Positions 32,857 to 43,700 of a stretch of 64,000 nt of DNA are shown one piece after another. The position numbers and the translations under genes were made by a program. The DNA is from Pseudomonas rhizophila. GTDB lineage: Bacteria > Pseudomonadota > Gammaproteobacteria > Pseudomonadales > Pseudomonadaceae. Position 1 is the first letter of the stretch, and the number at the start of each line of letters is the position of its first letter. The notes beneath the pieces were generated by a model. The model saw only the letters and a list, made by a program, of their open reading frames with translations. It was not told the DNA's origin and made no database searches. Location: the NCBI RefSeq assembly GCF_003033885.1, contig NZ_CP024081.1:1275898-1339897 (forward strand), written 5' to 3'.

Positions 32857-33178
32857 CCTGACGTCCTCCTTGACGGTGAAGAAAAGAAGGTTAGCCGCTA
32901 CATTTTTACCGGGGCGTGTGTTTTCTTTTCAGGATAAGTCGTCGTAGGCATAGAGGTTCAATCTGCGTTCAGGTATGTCTCGCAAGCGCTTGTTCTTGCC
33001 ATGATTTTTTAACGTTTTAAAGCGTCAAGCGGTGTATGATTGCGCCCGTCAGCCCCGCCGGGGCTTGTGGAATATCCCATGGACTTACCCAGTAGTTACT
33101 CAATATCTCGTTTTACCAATCATGAACTGACTGATTGATCCTTCCGGCGTGCTCCACTGCTGGGAGTGGAGTTCGCCT
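32857..33178. other. intergenic region upstream of mgtE
   Basis: 322 bp between divergent genes. AT-rich around 33003-33030 (TTTTTTAACGTTTTAAAGCG) with a possible -10 (TATGAT, 33034-33039), followed by a short hairpin GCCCCGCCGGGGC (33052-33064) in the would-be leader of mgtE. No magnesium riboswitch of the known classes was recognised and no gene is seen. Confidence 0.4.
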
Positions 33179-34621
33179 ATGACCGAAATAGAAGTAAAGA
33201 AAACGCAGGAAAGCCTTCAGGATCGCCTTGCTCAAGTCGTTGAGCTGCTGCATCGCCAGCGGGTGGTCGAAGACCTGACGCATCGCCAGGAAGGCCCGCA
33301 TCACGACCTGGTCGAGAACCTGGTCCACCGGCAGAATCTCGTCGAGCTGCAACGCAAGCTCGATGACCTGCACTCCGCCGACGTCGCCTACATCCTTGAA
33401 GCCTTGCCGCTGGAAGAGCGTCTGACGGTCTGGCAGTTGGTCCAGGCGGATCGTGACGGTGACATCCTGCTTGAAGTGTCCGACTCGGTTCGTGAAACCC
33501 TGATCGCTGACATGGATGATCACGAGCTGCTGGCGGCGGCCAAGGAAATGGACGCCGACGAACTTGCCGACCTTGCGCCCGAACTGCCACGGGACGTTAT
33601 CCACGAACTGATGGAAACCCTCGACGGCCAACAGCGCGAGCGCGTGCGTTCGGCGTTGTCCTATGACGAGGAGCAGGTCGGTGCGCTGATGGACTTCGAG
33701 ATGGTGACCATCCGTGAGGATGTCAGTCTTGAAGTGGTATTGCGTTATCTGCGCCGTCTCAAGGAGTTGCCGGGGCATACCGACAAGCTCTTTGTGGTGG
33801 ACTACGACGGTGTGCTTAAGGGCGTGCTGCCTATCAAGCGATTGCTCGTCAATGATCCGGAAAAGCAGGTAGCCGAGGTCATGGCCAGTGATCCGGTGAG
33901 TTTTCATCCGGACGAAGATGCCTACGATGCGGCCCAGGCGTTCGAACGTTACGATTTGATTTCTGCGCCCGTTGTCGACAAGAACGGCAAGTTGATCGGC
34001 CGTCTGACCATCGACGAAATGGTCGACCTGATTCGTGAGGAGAGCGAAAGCGAAGTCCTCAATATGGCCGGTCTGCGCGAAGAGGAAGACATCTTCGCCT
34101 CGGTCTGGAAGTCCCTGCGTAACCGTTGGGCCTGGCTGGCGGTCAATTTGATCACGGCTTTCATCGCGTCCCGGGTGATCGGCTTGTTCGAAGGCTCCAT
34201 CGAAAAACTGGTGGCCCTTGCGGCGCTGATGCCTATCGTTGCGGGGATTGGCGGTAACTCCGGCAACCAGACCATTACCATGATCGTCCGCGCCATGGCG
34301 CTGGACCAGGTCAGTACCGGCAATACATCGCGATTGATGCGCAAGGAACTGGCCGTGGGCTTGATCAACGGTCTGGTTTGGGGTGGTGTGATCGGCGTGG
34401 TGGCATACCTGCTGTATGGCAGTTGGTCGCTCGGAGTAGTGATGACCGCCGCGATGACGCTCAACTTGTTGTTGGCGGCCTTGATGGGGGTATTGATTCC
34501 CATGACCCTGGCTCGAATGGGGCGTGACCCCGCCATGGGGGCCAGCGTGATGATTACCGCCATGACCGACAGCGGCGGATTTTTCATCTTCCTGGGGTTG
34601 GCGACGATTTTCCTGCTCTGA
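33179..34621 (+). CDS. mgtE: magnesium transporter MgtE
   Basis: 480-residue Mg2+ channel. N-terminal MgtE_N domain (about residues 30-135, with acidic Mg-sensing positions in ADMDDHELLAAAKEMDADEL), two CBS domains (about 140-265; VMASDPVSFHPDEDAYDAAQ and SAPVVDKNGKLIGRLTIDEM) and five C-terminal membrane helices including the conserved PIVAGIGGNSGNQT pore segment. Start at ATG 33179 with GGAGTGGAG upstream. Terminator directly after. Confidence 0.96.
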   Translation: MTEIEVKKTQESLQDRLAQVVELLHRQRVVEDLTHRQEGPHHDLVENLVHRQNLVELQRKLDDLHSADVAYILEALPLEERLTVWQLVQADRDGDILLEVSDSVRETLIADMDDHELLAAAKEMDADELADLAPELPRDVIHELMETLDGQQRERVRSALSYDEEQVGALMDFEMVTIREDVSLEVVLRYLRRLKELPGHTDKLFVVDYDGVLKGVLPIKRLLVNDPEKQVAEVMASDPVSFHPDEDAYDAAQAFERYDLISAPVVDKNGKLIGRLTIDEMVDLIREESESEVLNMAGLREEEDIFASVWKSLRNRWAWLAVNLITAFIASRVIGLFEGSIEKLVALAALMPIVAGIGGNSGNQTITMIVRAMALDQVSTGNTSRLMRKELAVGLINGLVWGGVIGVVAYLLYGSWSLGVVMTAAMTLNLLLAALMGVLIPMTLARMGRDPAMGASVMITAMTDSGGFFIFLGLATIFLL

Positions 34622-34635
34622 TTCGCGCTTCAAGA

Positions 34636-34661
34636 AAGCCCGCCAATTTGGCGGGCTTTTT
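34636..34661 (+). terminator. mgtE terminator
   Basis: AAGCCCGCC / GGCGGGCTT stem with 5-nt loop AATTT and five T. Confidence 0.88.
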
Positions 34662-34698
34662 CGTGGGCGCCGGAAATCTCTGTCACCAAATGCCAGGC

Positions 34699-34726
34699 AA
34701 AAAAAAGCCAGCACAAGGCTGGCTTC
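34699..34726 (-). terminator. amrZ terminator
   Basis: On the minus strand AGCCAGC / GCTGGCT with loop CTTGT, followed by eight or more T; starts 17 bp after the amrZ stop. Confidence 0.87.
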
Positions 34727-34742
34727 AATATCTTGGATGCTA

Positions 34743-35069
34743 TCAGGACGCGTCTGCGGTCATTTCTACGTCATGGGCAATCAGCGAAACTAGAGCGTTT
34801 TGCTGGCGATGAGAGAGTTGTCGGAATCGTTGAAGCAGCTCGCGTTCATGCAGTGACAGCTCTGGGCTGTCCAGTCGCATGCTGAGCTCTTCACCCAACG
34901 CACCTTCCTGAATAAGGCTTTGCTCAAGGCGCGCGATGATTTCGGAGTTCATGCTGCGGTGATGATTGCGAGCCACCTCGGCAATGCGTTCCCGCATTCC
35001 GTCTGGCAGACGTACGACGAACTTGTCAGCCGTACGGCTGGAATAAATTGCCTGTTTCATTGGGCGCAT
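34743..35069 (-). CDS. amrZ: ribbon-helix-helix transcription factor AmrZ (AlgZ)
   Basis: 108-residue Arc/MetJ-type regulator. The DNA-binding segment is [36 protein letters not shown] (residues 10-45, shown in parts: the beta strand KFVVRLP contacts DNA), and the C-terminal tetramerisation part ([34 protein letters not shown]) is nearly identical to P. aeruginosa AmrZ. In pseudomonads it controls alginate, motility, biofilm and c-di-GMP genes and represses itself. ATG at 35069 follows the family start MRP-KQ; no strong ribosome site precedes it. Confidence 0.94.
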   Translation of the reverse strand: MRPMKQAIYSSRTADKFVVRLPDGMRERIAEVARNHHRSMNSEIIARLEQSLIQEGALGEELSMRLDSPELSLHERELLQRFRQLSHRQQNALVSLIAHDVEMTADAS

Positions 35070-35593
35070 ATATTTAACCGGTTAGTTCAGGGGAGCGGTT
35101 CTCGGGATTGGCCGCAGGATGTCGATAGGACAAGCCCCTTAGCCAAATGTTCAACCTGAATTGTTAAGAGGCCCGCATCATGCCTCAAAATTGCCAGATC
35201 ATTGGCGCCAATTCTGTGACAAATATTGATCCGCGTAAAGGCGTTATGCCAGTACCCTTCGTCAAAAATGCGGACTGGTTGGAAAAAATTCCAGGTCCGC
35301 ATCTTGTGACCACTGCATCGTGTCGATGTGCCATACCGTCTGGCGGATAACCATGACGCAGGCGGCGGCGCGATGCTGTCCTTGTATTGTATAGGATAGT
35401 GGCGATTTGCCGATTTACTAGAATGAGCAGGGTGGGCCAGATGAGCGGCGGTCCGGTCCAGGCTCTTCGATGGGAGACTTGGCGAACGGTACATTTGCCT
35501 ACACTTAAAAAGCCATGGACGACATGACAAACGCCAGGCTGACCGTTAACATGCACGCCGTCCAACGCACCGCGTTTCTCGTGGTCGACTTGT
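35070..35593. other. amrZ upstream region, no gene seen
   Basis: 524 bp between divergent amrZ and tRNA-Arg(CCU). It holds a perfect 12-bp palindrome ATTGGCGCCAAT (35201-35212), which may be a regulator site, AT-rich stretches near 35219-35230 and 35384-35400 (TTGTATTGTATAGGATA), and an AACCGGTT palindrome at 35075-35082 right before amrZ. Short open frames here lack ribosome sites and family resemblance. Confidence 0.45.
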
Positions 35594-35670
35594 GTCTCAG
35601 TAGCTCAATTGGATAGAGCATCCCCCTCCTAAGGGGAAGGTTGGCAGTTCGAACCTGCCCTGGGACACCA
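35594..35670 (+). tRNA. tRNA-Arg(CCU)
   Basis: 77 nt. Acceptor GTCTCAG / CTGGGAC, anticodon loop CTCCTAA (CCT) in stem CCCC/GGGG, T arm with AGTTCGAACCT, encoded CCA. tRNA-Arg(CCU) genes are frequent integration sites; the accessory CDI locus begins 357 bp downstream. Confidence 0.97.
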
Positions 35671-36026
35671 TCATTCTCCAGCCCTCCAGTGGTTTGCCTC
35701 TCTTGCGCCAAATCCCCTTGGTCGGTACGGGCGTCGATTCCTTCATCGCGAAAAAATCCACCCCGTACAGGTCCGACCAGACGATTTCTGTCGGTGCTTT
35801 CTAATGCGTCCTGTGAGACACGTCTCTTTTTTGAGCAGAAAGTTTCCCCTCCTTTGAACCGAAGGCGATATGCCGGGTCTGGTGTGCGCGTAGTTTTGCG
35901 CATTAGTAGCGTGAGTATTTTCGGAGTCAGCCTGGACTTTCCGGCGTTCCCCGAAATGAGAAGACCGATTTCCGGTGCTTTGTCTGCTCGCCAGTTTGCT
36001 GCCATTTCCGTATCGAGGGATCGAAC
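35671..36026. other. region between tRNA-Arg(CCU) and cdiB, no gene seen
   Basis: 356 bp. Contains a short palindrome GAGACACGTCTC with six following T (35817-35834), which may end the tRNA transcript, and presumably the promoter of the CDI genes. No integrase remnant or copy of the tRNA 3' end was found. Confidence 0.4.
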
Positions 36027-37733
36027 ATGTTCTCACCCGCCCATTGGGCGAGGTCGTGCCTGGCTTTGCTGTGCCTTTCTCCGCTAACACTTGCCTACGC
36101 TGCGCCGACACCCGGCGACACGGACCTGATCCGCGAACGCCAGGATCGCTTGCTCGAAGAGCAGCGTCGACGCCTGGAAGAACTCAAGGAATTGCCTGGC
36201 AAGGCGGCGAAGCCGACTCAGCCAACTGCGCCTGTGGACACCCGTTGCTTCCCCATCAAGACCATCGAAATCAAGGGCGCCGACAGTCTTTCGGCCAGTG
36301 AGCGCGAACAACTGCTCAAGCCCTATATCAACCAATGCCTGGGCGTGCCACAGCTTAACGAGCTGCTCAAGGTCATCACCGATTACTACCTGGAAAAAGG
36401 CCTGGTCACCAGTCGTGCCTATTTGCCGCAACAGGACCTGTCCAGCGGTCACCTGCAAGTGCTGGTCGTTGAGGGCCGGCTGGAAGGGCTGAAGGGTGCC
36501 GAGGGCAGTGGCCTGTCCGAGCGGGAACTGGCCATGAGCTTTCCCGGCAAGGCGGGCGATTTGCTCAATCTGCGGGACATCGAACAGATGGTCGACCAAC
36601 TGAACCGTTTGCCATCCAATCGCGTGCAGATGGAGTTGGCGCCGGGACAGGATCTCGGTGGCAGTGATGTGCTGGTCAAAAACACCCCGCAAAAGCCTTG
36701 GCGCGTTGGCCTGGCGCGGCATAACGATGGCCAGAAGAGCACCGGCGAACAGCAATGGGGCACCTCCTTCGACTGGGACAGCCCGCTGGGCCTGGCCGAT
36801 CAACTGGCCTTGCGCGGCGGCCACGATGCCGTCAGCGATCACCAGAAAACCTCGCGCAATGCCATGCTCTATTACAACCTGCCATTTGGCTGGTGGAACC
36901 TGAACTACAGCTACAGTCAGAGCGAGTACCGCGCCCTGGGCCAGGCCAACGGCTTCAATTTCAAGCAGAGCGGTGACAGTCAGAGCCATCAGGTGCGCCT
37001 GGAGCGGGTGGTCCATCGCGACGCGGTGAGCAAGACTTCGCTCAACACCGGCTTGGCGTACCTGCGCACTAACAACTTCGTCAACGACAGCAAGCTCGGT
37101 AACAGCAGCAATCGCATCAGCGAGGCGCAGTTCGGCATCAACCATGGACGACGGGTCGGCAATGCATTCGTCAACCTGGACCTGGGTGTACAGCAAGGCA
37201 TCGGCGCTTTCGATGCCCAGGGCGACGACGATCCGGGCCCCGGGCAGGCCGACGCCCGCTATCGCAAATACACCGCCACCGTCAGTTACCTGCAGCCCTT
37301 CATGCTGGGCGGTGAATCCTTCAGTTTCAGCAGCTTGATGACCGGTCAGCGCAGTGAAGATGCGCTGTTCAGTCCGCAGCGCATGAGCCTGGGCGGACTG
37401 GCGTCGGTCCGAGGCTACAAGGACCAGACGCTGTCCGGCGACAGTGGTGGTTACTGGCGCAACGACCTGCGCTGGAGCCGCCCGGTGACGCTGGAGTGGC
37501 TGCGCCCGGTGTTCGCCGAGTACGGCACCAGCCTTGGTTATGACGTGGGGGTGATTCGCGGTAATCGCTACAACGGCGACCAGCACGGGCGCATGTCGAG
37601 CAATTCGGTGGAGTTGTTCGCCCGCGGTGAGCACCTGACGGCCAGCGTGACCTTTGCCCACTCCTTGGAACGCCCGGATGCCCTGACCGAGCGCGAAGCG
37701 CCGATCTATTTCCGCGTGGATTCCTTTTTCTAA
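36027..37733 (+). CDS. cdiB: CdiB/ShlB-type two-partner secretion outer-membrane transporter
   Basis: 568-residue TpsB protein. Signal peptide to about residue 26 (ALAYAA-type end), an arginine/glutamate-rich helix plug linker (RERQDRLLEEQRRRLEELKE), POTRA domains (about 70-220; FPIKTIEIKGADSLSASERE, GHLQVLVVEGRLEGL) and a 16-strand barrel ending in aromatic phenylalanine (RVDSFF). The VRGY motif of loop 6 (LASVRGYKDQ) is intact. It exports the CdiA protein encoded 39 bp downstream. Moderate ribosome site (CGAGGGA) before the ATG. Confidence 0.93.
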   Translation: MFSPAHWARSCLALLCLSPLTLAYAAPTPGDTDLIRERQDRLLEEQRRRLEELKELPGKAAKPTQPTAPVDTRCFPIKTIEIKGADSLSASEREQLLKPYINQCLGVPQLNELLKVITDYYLEKGLVTSRAYLPQQDLSSGHLQVLVVEGRLEGLKGAEGSGLSERELAMSFPGKAGDLLNLRDIEQMVDQLNRLPSNRVQMELAPGQDLGGSDVLVKNTPQKPWRVGLARHNDGQKSTGEQQWGTSFDWDSPLGLADQLALRGGHDAVSDHQKTSRNAMLYYNLPFGWWNLNYSYSQSEYRALGQANGFNFKQSGDSQSHQVRLERVVHRDAVSKTSLNTGLAYLRTNNFVNDSKLGNSSNRISEAQFGINHGRRVGNAFVNLDLGVQQGIGAFDAQGDDDPGPGQADARYRKYTATVSYLQPFMLGGESFSFSSLMTGQRSEDALFSPQRMSLGGLASVRGYKDQTLSGDSGGYWRNDLRWSRPVTLEWLRPVFAEYGTSLGYDVGVIRGNRYNGDQHGRMSSNSVELFARGEHLTASVTFAHSLERPDALTEREAPIYFRVDSFF

Positions 37734-37772
37734 ATACAGCCTTTTTAAAAACTGCTGCAACGAGACTTGATC

Positions 37773-40700
37773 ATGGACGACCGTCAATACGCCTTCCTGG
37801 CCCGCCAGCCTTCTGCTGCCGTGCAAACCCGCGAGCACTTCTGGGGCATGCCCAAGCGCGGCCTGGCGTTCCTGTTGGCCAACGTCATGTTCTGGCAGCC
37901 GATGTGGGCCCAGGCGGGCGGCATCGTGGTCAGCGCCCCGGGCACCAGCCTCGGCCAGGCCGGCAATGGCGTGCCGGTGGTCAACATCGCCAAGCCCAAC
38001 GGCAGCGGCCTGTCCCACAACCAGTTCAAGGATTACAGCGTCGGCAGCAACGGCGTGATCCTCAACAACGCCACCAACGCCGCCCAGTCCACGCAACTGG
38101 GCGGGATCATCCTCGGCAACCCGAACCTCAAGGGCACGGCCGCCAAAGTCATCCTCAACGAAGTCAACGGCGGCAACCCGAGCCAGCTGCGTGGCTACAC
38201 CGAAGTGGCGGGGCAGTCGGCCCATGTCATTGTCGCCAACCCTTATGGCATCACCTGTAATGGTTGCGGGTTTATCAATACCCCGAAGGCGACCCTGACC
38301 ACCGGCAAACCGATTATCGAAAACGGTCAGTTGAGTCGCTATCAGGTCGACCAGGGCAGCGTTGCGATCGAAGGCGCAGGCCTCAACGCCAACAACGTCG
38401 ACCGTTTCGAAATCATCACCCGCAGCGCGAAGATCAATGCCGAGATCCAGGCAAAGAATCTGACAATTATTGCCGGTCGTAACGACGTCAACGCCGATAC
38501 CCTCAATGCCACCGTCCGTGCCGACGACGGCAGCGCCAAACCGCAACTGGCCATCGACTCCTCGGCCTTGGGTGGCATGTACGCTGGCACCATCAAACTG
38601 GTGGGCACCGAGGCCGGGGTCGGGGTCAAGCTCGACGGCAAGATGGTCGCCAGTGGCGGTGATATCCAGCTTGATGCCAATGGTCATTTGAGCTTGGCGC
38701 AAACCACGGCGGCAGGCGCCGTCGAGATCAAGGCTCAAAGCCTGGACGCCCAAGGGACGATGTATGCCGGCAGCCATGTTCAGGTGACAACCAAGGGCGC
38801 TCTCAGCAACCAGCGCGCTATCGCGGCGCGCGAGAAGGTCACGCTGACCACCGACGGCCAGCTCAACAACCTTGGCATCATCGAAGCAGGCGTCAACGTC
38901 GATAACACCCGCAACCAGATTGGCGATGTCGTGCTGACCGCGGCGAACATCGACAATCGCGGGCAGAACGTGATCGCCAGTCGCGACTTGAAAGCCACGA
39001 CCACGCAGACCCTCGACAATCGCGGCGGCACTTTTTCCGCCGGCAAGAGCCTGACGCTCGACAGCAAAGACATCGACAACCGCGCCGGCACGCTGGTCAG
39101 CCAAGACAACATTCAAGCAGTGGCCACTGGAGCCTTGGATAACCGCGATAAAGGGATCATCGTCAGCGACGGCGAGCAGACTCTGATCGCCGGGACGCTA
39201 AAGAACAGCGCAGGCGTTATCAGCAGCCACAACTTCCTGAAGCTCGAAGCGAAAACCCTGGATAACAGCGGCGGCAAAATTGCGTCCGACGCCGCACTGA
39301 CCCTTGGGGGTGGTAGCGCTGAAAATAGCGCAGGACAAATCACCAGCCAGGGTGATCTCGTTGCCACGCTGAAAAGCTTCAACCAGCAGGACGGCAAGGT
39401 GGTCAGCCAGGGGAAACTTACCCTGACCGCAGACCGCATCAACAACAGCGACGATGGCTATATCGCCTCGGTCAAGGCCATGAGCCTGACCGCTCACCAG
39501 CAACTGTTCAATAACAATGAGGCGATCATCAGCACCGAACAGGGGCTGACGATCAACGGCGGTGGTCTCGATAACACCAAAGGTAGCCTGCTCAGCCAGG
39601 GTGACCTGAAGGTCGATATCACCGGGGATTTCGTCAACCGGGATGGCAGCGCCATTACCCAGGCCGGGAACGTGGATGTCGAGGCGAACAGTCTCGATAA
39701 CCGTGGCGGTGTTCTTGCCAGTGTTGGCGGTTGGCTGAAAGCTGAGTTGAACAAGGTGTTGGATAACGGCGAGTCGCTCACCTCCGCTGGCGAGGCCGGG
39801 TTGATCCAGGCGCAGTCCGTCAATCTCGATGCGAAACAAGCGGTGCTCAACAATGGTGGGCAAATCTCGGCCTTGTCCGGGAGCGCCGAGCTCACTACCG
39901 CTACGTTCGAGAACCGCAACGGTGCAGTGCTCGCCAAACAGGCCCTGACGGTGCGTGCCCAGGATCTGGACAACAGCGACGGACGCGCCGCGGCAAACAC
40001 CGTTGATTTCGGGTTGACCGGGGCGCTGAACAACCAGCTCGGTCTGGTCGAAGGTTCCAACGGCCTGCTGATCACGGCCGTATCGATTGATAACCAGGGC
40101 GGTAAGTTGCGCTCAGTGGGCAAGCTGGGGACCGCGACGCTAACGGTTGATCAACTGCTGGACAACCAGGGCGGCGTCATTGAAGCGGCTACCCAGGACC
40201 TGTCCTTGCAGATGGCAGGCTTCAAGAATGCTGACGGCAATGTTCGTCATGTGGGCACCGGCATGTTAGGCGTGGACCTGGCCAGGTTCAGTAACATCGG
40301 CGGCAGCCTGATGACCTCAGGCACCCTGACCGTCGACGCGGCGCGTTGGGACAACAGCTCGGATATCCAGGCCAATGTCCTGAACCTGAAGGTGGACCAG
40401 CTCAATCAGACCAGCAGCGGCAAGTTGGTCGCGGTGCAAAGCCTGCTGGCCACGGGCGGCACCTGGAATAACGCGGGCACCATCAGCAGCGACGTTGATT
40501 TGGATCTGAAGCTGACCGGCGCTTATGTCGGTACCGAAAACAGCCGCCTCAGCAGTGTCGATCAATTCGATCTGAGCGCCGCCAGTATCGATCTCTCCAG
40601 CGGCTCGCGCCTGGCTGGCGGTGGCACCACCACCGTCACCAGTCTCGGTGCATTGAACAATGCCGGACGGATCACCGGCGGCGGCAAATTCTCCCTGGCC

Positions 40701-43700
40701 GCCACGAGCCTGGTCAATACAGGCACACTGGGCGGCGCCGACACCGTCGAACTGGTTGCCAACGAGGCGCTCAACGATCGCGGTCTGATCTTCAGTGGCG
40801 CGGACATGGCCCTGCGTTTCAACCGCTTCACCAACTATCGTGCGGACGTCTACAGCCTGGGGGCGTTGAATGTCGCGGCACGAGATGGCGTCGCTCGCAG
40901 CACGTTGCTGGAGAACATCTCCGGCACCCTTGAATCGGCCAAGGACATGTCGCTGCGCAGCGACACCTTGATCAATCGCAAGGACGTTTTCTCCACCACC
41001 GATGAGCTGGTGTCGGGCTCCATCAGTGTCAAATGTTATGACTGCGGTGGTGACCACCACAACGTCGACTATATAGCCCGGGAGACCTACCAAAGCGCAG
41101 TGCTTGAAGACTCGGCCAGTGCCACCCTGATGAGTGGGGCGAAACTGACCGTTGATGGCTCTGCGGTGACCAACCAATACAGCGTGATGGCCTCGGCCGC
41201 CGACCTGCTGATTACCGCAGACAACTTCGCCAACGTTGGCGCCGTTTCCGGGACCAGCGTCAGAACGCGGACCTGGAATACCGGCCGGGTCACCGATGGC
41301 ACCGATGAGCGTTTCCGCGCCAGGATCATCGTCCCTTACAACGCCCAGGCCAATCCGAAACAAGTGCCGGTAGATGCGCTCAACTCCTTCCGTCAGATAG
41401 GCGACATCACCACCGTGACGCCTGGGGAGTCGCTGGCGCCCGCGGTTGTTCAATCGGGCGGCGACATCAGCATCCAGGCTACCCAGCGGCTGGAGAACAG
41501 CAGCATCGTGCAGTTCCAGGCGCCGCAGGCCGGAGCGACCAAGTCAGCGGCCACCGATGTGGCCGACGCCGCACAGCCAGCAGTCGTGGTGCTCAACCCG
41601 CAGCTACCGCCTGATCTGGCCCAACAACAAGTCAACCCGACCACCATGCCCGGGTTCACCTTGCCGACTGGCGAGAATGGCTTGTTTCGTGTCGTCGACA
41701 GCGCGGCCGCAGCGCAAAACAGTCATGACCAAAGCCAGGCCACTGTCCAGGGTTCGGCCGCCAGCCGGGTCATCATCGGCCCGAAATACCTGATTGAAAC
41801 CAACCCCGCGCTGACCGACCTCAAGCAGTTCATGAGCTCGGACTACCTGTTGGGCAACCTGGGTTATGACCCCGACACCAGTTGGAAGCGCCTGGGCGAT
41901 GGCTTGTACGAGCAACGCCTGATCCAGCAAGCCGTGATCGCCCGCACCGGCCAACGCTTTCTCGATGGCCAGACCTCCGACGAAGGCATGTTCAAGTACC
42001 TGATGAACAACGCCATCGCCAGCAAGGAACAACTGAACCTGGCCGTTGGCGTGACCCTGACTTCGCAACAAGTCGCCGCGCTGACCCACGACATCGTCTG
42101 GATGGAAGACCAGGTCGTCAATGGTCAACATGTCCTGGTGCCGGTGCTTTACCTGGCCCAGGCCAACAACCGGCTGATGGCCGATGGCGCGTTGATCCAA
42201 GGCAAGAACCTCACCCTGATTGCAGGCACCGACCTGAAGAACGCCGGGACGCTGCGTGCCAGCGAGAACCTCTCGGCGGCGGCCGGGAACAATCTGGTCA
42301 ACACGCGCCTGGCCGAGGCTGGTGAGCGGCTCAAGTTGGTCGCGGGCAAAGACCTGGTCAACATGCAAGGCGGCATCCTCAAGGGCAAGGACGTCGAGCT
42401 GTCGACCTTGACCGGCGACATCCGCAACGACCGGACCATTAGCACCATCGAAAACAGCGGCAAGGGCTTCAGTTCGAAGACCTCCGTTGTCGACAATGCT
42501 GCGCGTATCGAGGCCGGTAACAATCTCACCATGCGTGCAGCGGGCGATTTGCTCAACGTGGGCGGCGCGATTACCGCGGGCAACAACGCGGACTTGAGCG
42601 CGGGCAACGACGTTGTCATCTCCGCGGCTCGCGAAGAAAGCGGCTCGATGCGCCAGGACAAACGCCACTTCTGGGAGCAAAGCCAGACCGTTCAGCACGC
42701 CAGTGAGGTCAAGGCGGGTGGCAACCTGAACGTCACCGCCGGCAACAACCTCACTGTTGTCGCCAGCCATCTCCAAGCCAAAGGCGATATCAACCTGAGC
42801 GGCAACGATGTCGCCCTGATCTCGGCGGCGAACGAGGAGTCCAGCGAATACCGCTACAAGCGCAGCGGCAAGAAGATCAACAAGGAAGAGGACCATGTCT
42901 CGCAGCAGGCGACCACCCTCGATGCTGGGGGGGATGTAAGGGTTGCTGCGCACAATGATCTGTTGATGGTCGCGAGCAAGATTGCGGCGGGTAACGCGGC
43001 CTATTTGGTGGCGGGGAAGCAGCTGAGTCTGTTGGCTGAGCAGAATCGTGATTACTCGCTGTATGACATGAAGAAAAAAGGCGGTTGGGGCAGCTTGAAG
43101 ATGCGGCGCGATGAGGTGACACAAATCACCCATATCGGCAGCCAGATCCAGACGGGAGGCGACCTGACGCTCAAGAGTGGCGATGACCAGCGCTACCAAG
43201 TCGCCAAGCTGCAAAGCGGGAAGGACCTGATACTGGAAAGTGGCGGCGCCATCGTCTTCGAAGGCGTGAAGGATCTGCACGACGAAAGCCATACGAAGAC
43301 CAATAACAATGCGTTCTGGAACTCCGCTAAGGGCAAGGGTAATACTGACGAAACCCTGCGCCAGACGCAGATGGCGGCGGCGGGCAATATCACCATCAAG
43401 GCAGTCGAAGGTCTGAAGATCGACATCAAGCATGTCGATCAGAAAACGGTCAGCCAGACCATTGATGCGATGATAAAAGCCGATCCGCAACTGGCCTGGA
43501 TCAAGGAAGCCGAGCAGCGCGGTGACGTGGACTGGCGGCAAGTAAAGGAGATCCATGAGTCCTTCAAATACAACACGTCGGGCTTGGGGCCGGCTTCACA
43601 ACTGATCATCGCCATTGCCCTCGCGGCCGTTATGGGGCCGATGATGGCTGGCATGAATACCATGGTTCAGGCCGGAGCAATCAGCGTCGCGACCAAGGCG

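Noticed and set aside
32857..33178. Magnesium riboswitch before mgtE
   Set aside because: None of the conserved core of the known Mg2+ riboswitch was found; only a short GCCCCGCCGGGGC hairpin is present.
35505..36005. 166-codon minus-strand open frame over tRNA-Arg(CCU)
   Set aside because: It reads through a tRNA gene and has no family resemblance.
36084..39116. 1010-codon minus-strand open frame over cdiB/cdiA
   Set aside because: Antisense shadow spanning two real genes and their spacer; no ribosome site or recognisable domain.
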